Assembly (NCBI GenBank): GCA_039806065.1
Contig: JBDKJS010000135.1
Coordinates: 1-7,036, forward strand
DNA: 7,036 nt
Origin: JBDKJS01 sp039806065
GTDB taxonomy: Bacteria; Bacteroidota; Bacteroidia; AKYH767-A; 2013-40CM-41-45
Direction of reading: 5' to 3'
Position numbers and translations under genes: made by a program. Shown piece by piece: positions 6,207 through 7,036 of this stretch (its first letter is position 1; every line of letters begins with the position of its first letter). The notes under the pieces are model-generated. The model saw only the letters and a list, made by a program, of their open reading frames with translations. It had not been told where the DNA came from and did not search any database.

Positions 6207-6954
6207 ATTGAATACGTTTATCAAGTTTTGAAAGAATAGGTCTTCCGAGCGCTTGCTCTTGTTTGAAATAAGTTATAATGGCATCTCGTAGTTTGAGATC
6301 TATATAGGTTTTATTGGCAGCGGTAGCAAGGAAGTGCAGGTCGTCACCACCGTTAGCTAAATAATCGGAAGTGATGATGGTATAATTTCGGGTGCTGTCA
6401 AATGGTTCGCCTTGAATGGTTGTTTTGGTATGCTGGCCATCAGATAGGGTCATTCGTAAACCTGAAACCGGCACACCACCTTTTTTGAAAATAAAATCCA
6501 AAACTTTTTTTGTGGTAGAACCATCAAGGGTAATAACCACTACTTGGTTTTCAAACGGCATAAGTTCAAATGCATTGCGCATGGTGATGGTTCCCTGAGG
6601 CAAAGGATTGCGAAGGCCACCATTGTTAAAAAAAGCGAAGTCTATATTTTTTTGATAGGACTTTTGATAAATGGCGTTGGAAATACTTAATGCAGCATCG
6701 GCTACAAAGTTGCCTAGCGTACCTTCAGGTTGGTCTTTTTCAAGTGGACCTGTAGTGGTTCCAATGACTATGTTCATTTCTTCATCAAGTGCGGTTCTAA
6801 ATGGAAGAATAATGGCTTCAGTACTTGCGGCCATTGATGTGGCTTGCAAACTATCTGTCATTTCATATTTTACTGTTTTTATTCCTATTAATTTAGGAGT
6901 GCTAGTGCAGGCACAAAGAATTAACAGTAATACGCAGTAATAAAATTTGAACAT
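6196..6954 (-). CDS. Lipoprotein with 5'-nucleotidase C-terminal (substrate-binding) domain
   Basis: This 252-residue protein consists of a lipoprotein signal and one 5_nucleotid_C domain. The signal is short and hydrophobic with lipobox LCAC (13-16), giving Cys16 as the lipidated residue; Cys14 is an alternative. Domain landmarks are EGTLGNFVADA (77-87), FFNNGGLRNPLPQGTIT (108-124), LMPFENQVV (131-139), LDG (143-145) and TIITSDYLANGGDD (192-205), which in UshA-like enzymes form the nucleoside-binding face. No metallophosphatase motif is present, so it cannot be a complete nucleotidase alone; the partner is the next gene, whose start overlaps this stop by 11 bases. The order is the reverse of the normal single-chain enzyme, so this is not a simple frameshift of one gene. 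The ATG at 6954 fits the signal peptide. It is the first gene of the pair, with 82 bases upstream visible. Confidence 0.9.
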   Translation of the reverse strand: MFKFYYCVLLLILCACTSTPKLIGIKTVKYEMTDSLQATSMAASTEAIILPFRTALDEEMNIVIGTTTGPLEKDQPEGTLGNFVADAALSISNAIYQKSYQKNIDFAFFNNGGLRNPLPQGTITMRNAFELMPFENQVVVITLDGSTTKKVLDFIFKKGGVPVSGLRMTLSDGQHTKTTIQGEPFDSTRNYTIITSDYLANGGDDLHFLATAANKTYIDLKLRDAIITYFKQEQALGRPILSKLDKRIQYGK

Positions 6955-7036
6955 GACTTGAAATGATGTGAAAAATTATTTCAACACAATGATAAATAAA
7001 AATTGTTAGCATTGAGATAAAAAAGAAAATAATTTT
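6955..7036 (-). promoter_or_regulatory. Upstream region of the split nucleotidase pair, with inverted repeat
   Basis: This AT-rich stretch precedes the lipoprotein gene and probably contains its promoter, but no convincing -33/-7 pair is visible. TTGAAAT (6958-6964) and ATTTCAA (6978-6984) form perfect 7-base inverted arms with a 13-base spacer, starting 3 bases upstream of the start codon. The arm centres are two helical turns apart, as in many operators, but the base composition makes chance likely. No further gene is seen at the right edge. Confidence 0.35.

Noticed and set aside
6207..6224. Six-residue N-terminal extension of the metallophosphatase from a TTG at 6224
   Set aside because: The ATG at 6206 puts the twin-arginine motif at the usual distance from the start, and TTG is the weaker codon.
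5271..6954. Frameshifted single 5'-nucleotidase gene
   Set aside because: The substrate-domain gene comes before the catalytic-domain gene, and each has its own signal peptide, so a broken single gene cannot explain the layout.

Overview
The window looks like an ordinary chromosomal stretch of an AT-rich Bacteroidota bacterium, probably Chitinophagaceae or a related sphingobacterial group. Four things suggest this: a DnaA with Bacteroidota-style domain IV wording (GGKDHATVLHAC) and no dnaN/recF neighbours; A-rich leaders instead of Shine-Dalgarno sites before start codons; a two-gene 5'-nucleotidase; and a short GreA/GreB-like protein of the type common in this phylum. The lineage is an inference from protein wording, not from a marker-gene comparison.

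Left part (1-2123, all minus strand): a tight three-gene unit read from right to left. It encodes a DUF1015 protein with an ADGHHR motif, then 3 bases later a DUF1569/DinB-fold protein with three candidate metal-binding histidines, then, through an ATGA stop/start overlap, an alpha/beta hydrolase that runs off the left edge. The first two have no established function. A 92-bp divergent spacer (2124-2215) separates this unit from a plus-strand FMN-dependent nitronate monooxygenase/FabK-like oxidoreductase (2216-3166).

Middle (3158-5270): the oxidoreductase converges on, and overlaps by 9 bp, a minus-strand Gre-like protein that keeps the GDxxE tip motif of transcript-cleavage factors. Upstream of it on the same strand lies dnaA, encoding a full 477-residue replication initiator. 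A strong intrinsic terminator (10-bp perfect stem plus T-rich tract) sits between dnaA and the Gre-like gene, and its T tract ends only 5 bases before the Gre-like start codon. The 146-bp spacer upstream of dnaA is very AT-rich and holds one near-consensus DnaA box inside a small inverted repeat.

Right part (5271-7036, minus strand): a 5'-nucleotidase divided into two overlapping genes in reversed domain order. First comes a lipoprotein carrying the substrate-binding 5_nucleotid_C domain, then a Tat-signal metallophosphatase with the complete metal-ligand set. Together they probably form one periplasmic or surface nucleotide/phosphate-scavenging enzyme.

I see no mobile element, CRISPR array, tRNA or rRNA, and no spacer longer than 150 bases. 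No clearly new system stands out. The best candidates for a second look are the terminator-to-start junction of the Gre-like gene, the split nucleotidase with two export routes, and the uncharacterised DUF1015-DUF1569-hydrolase unit.
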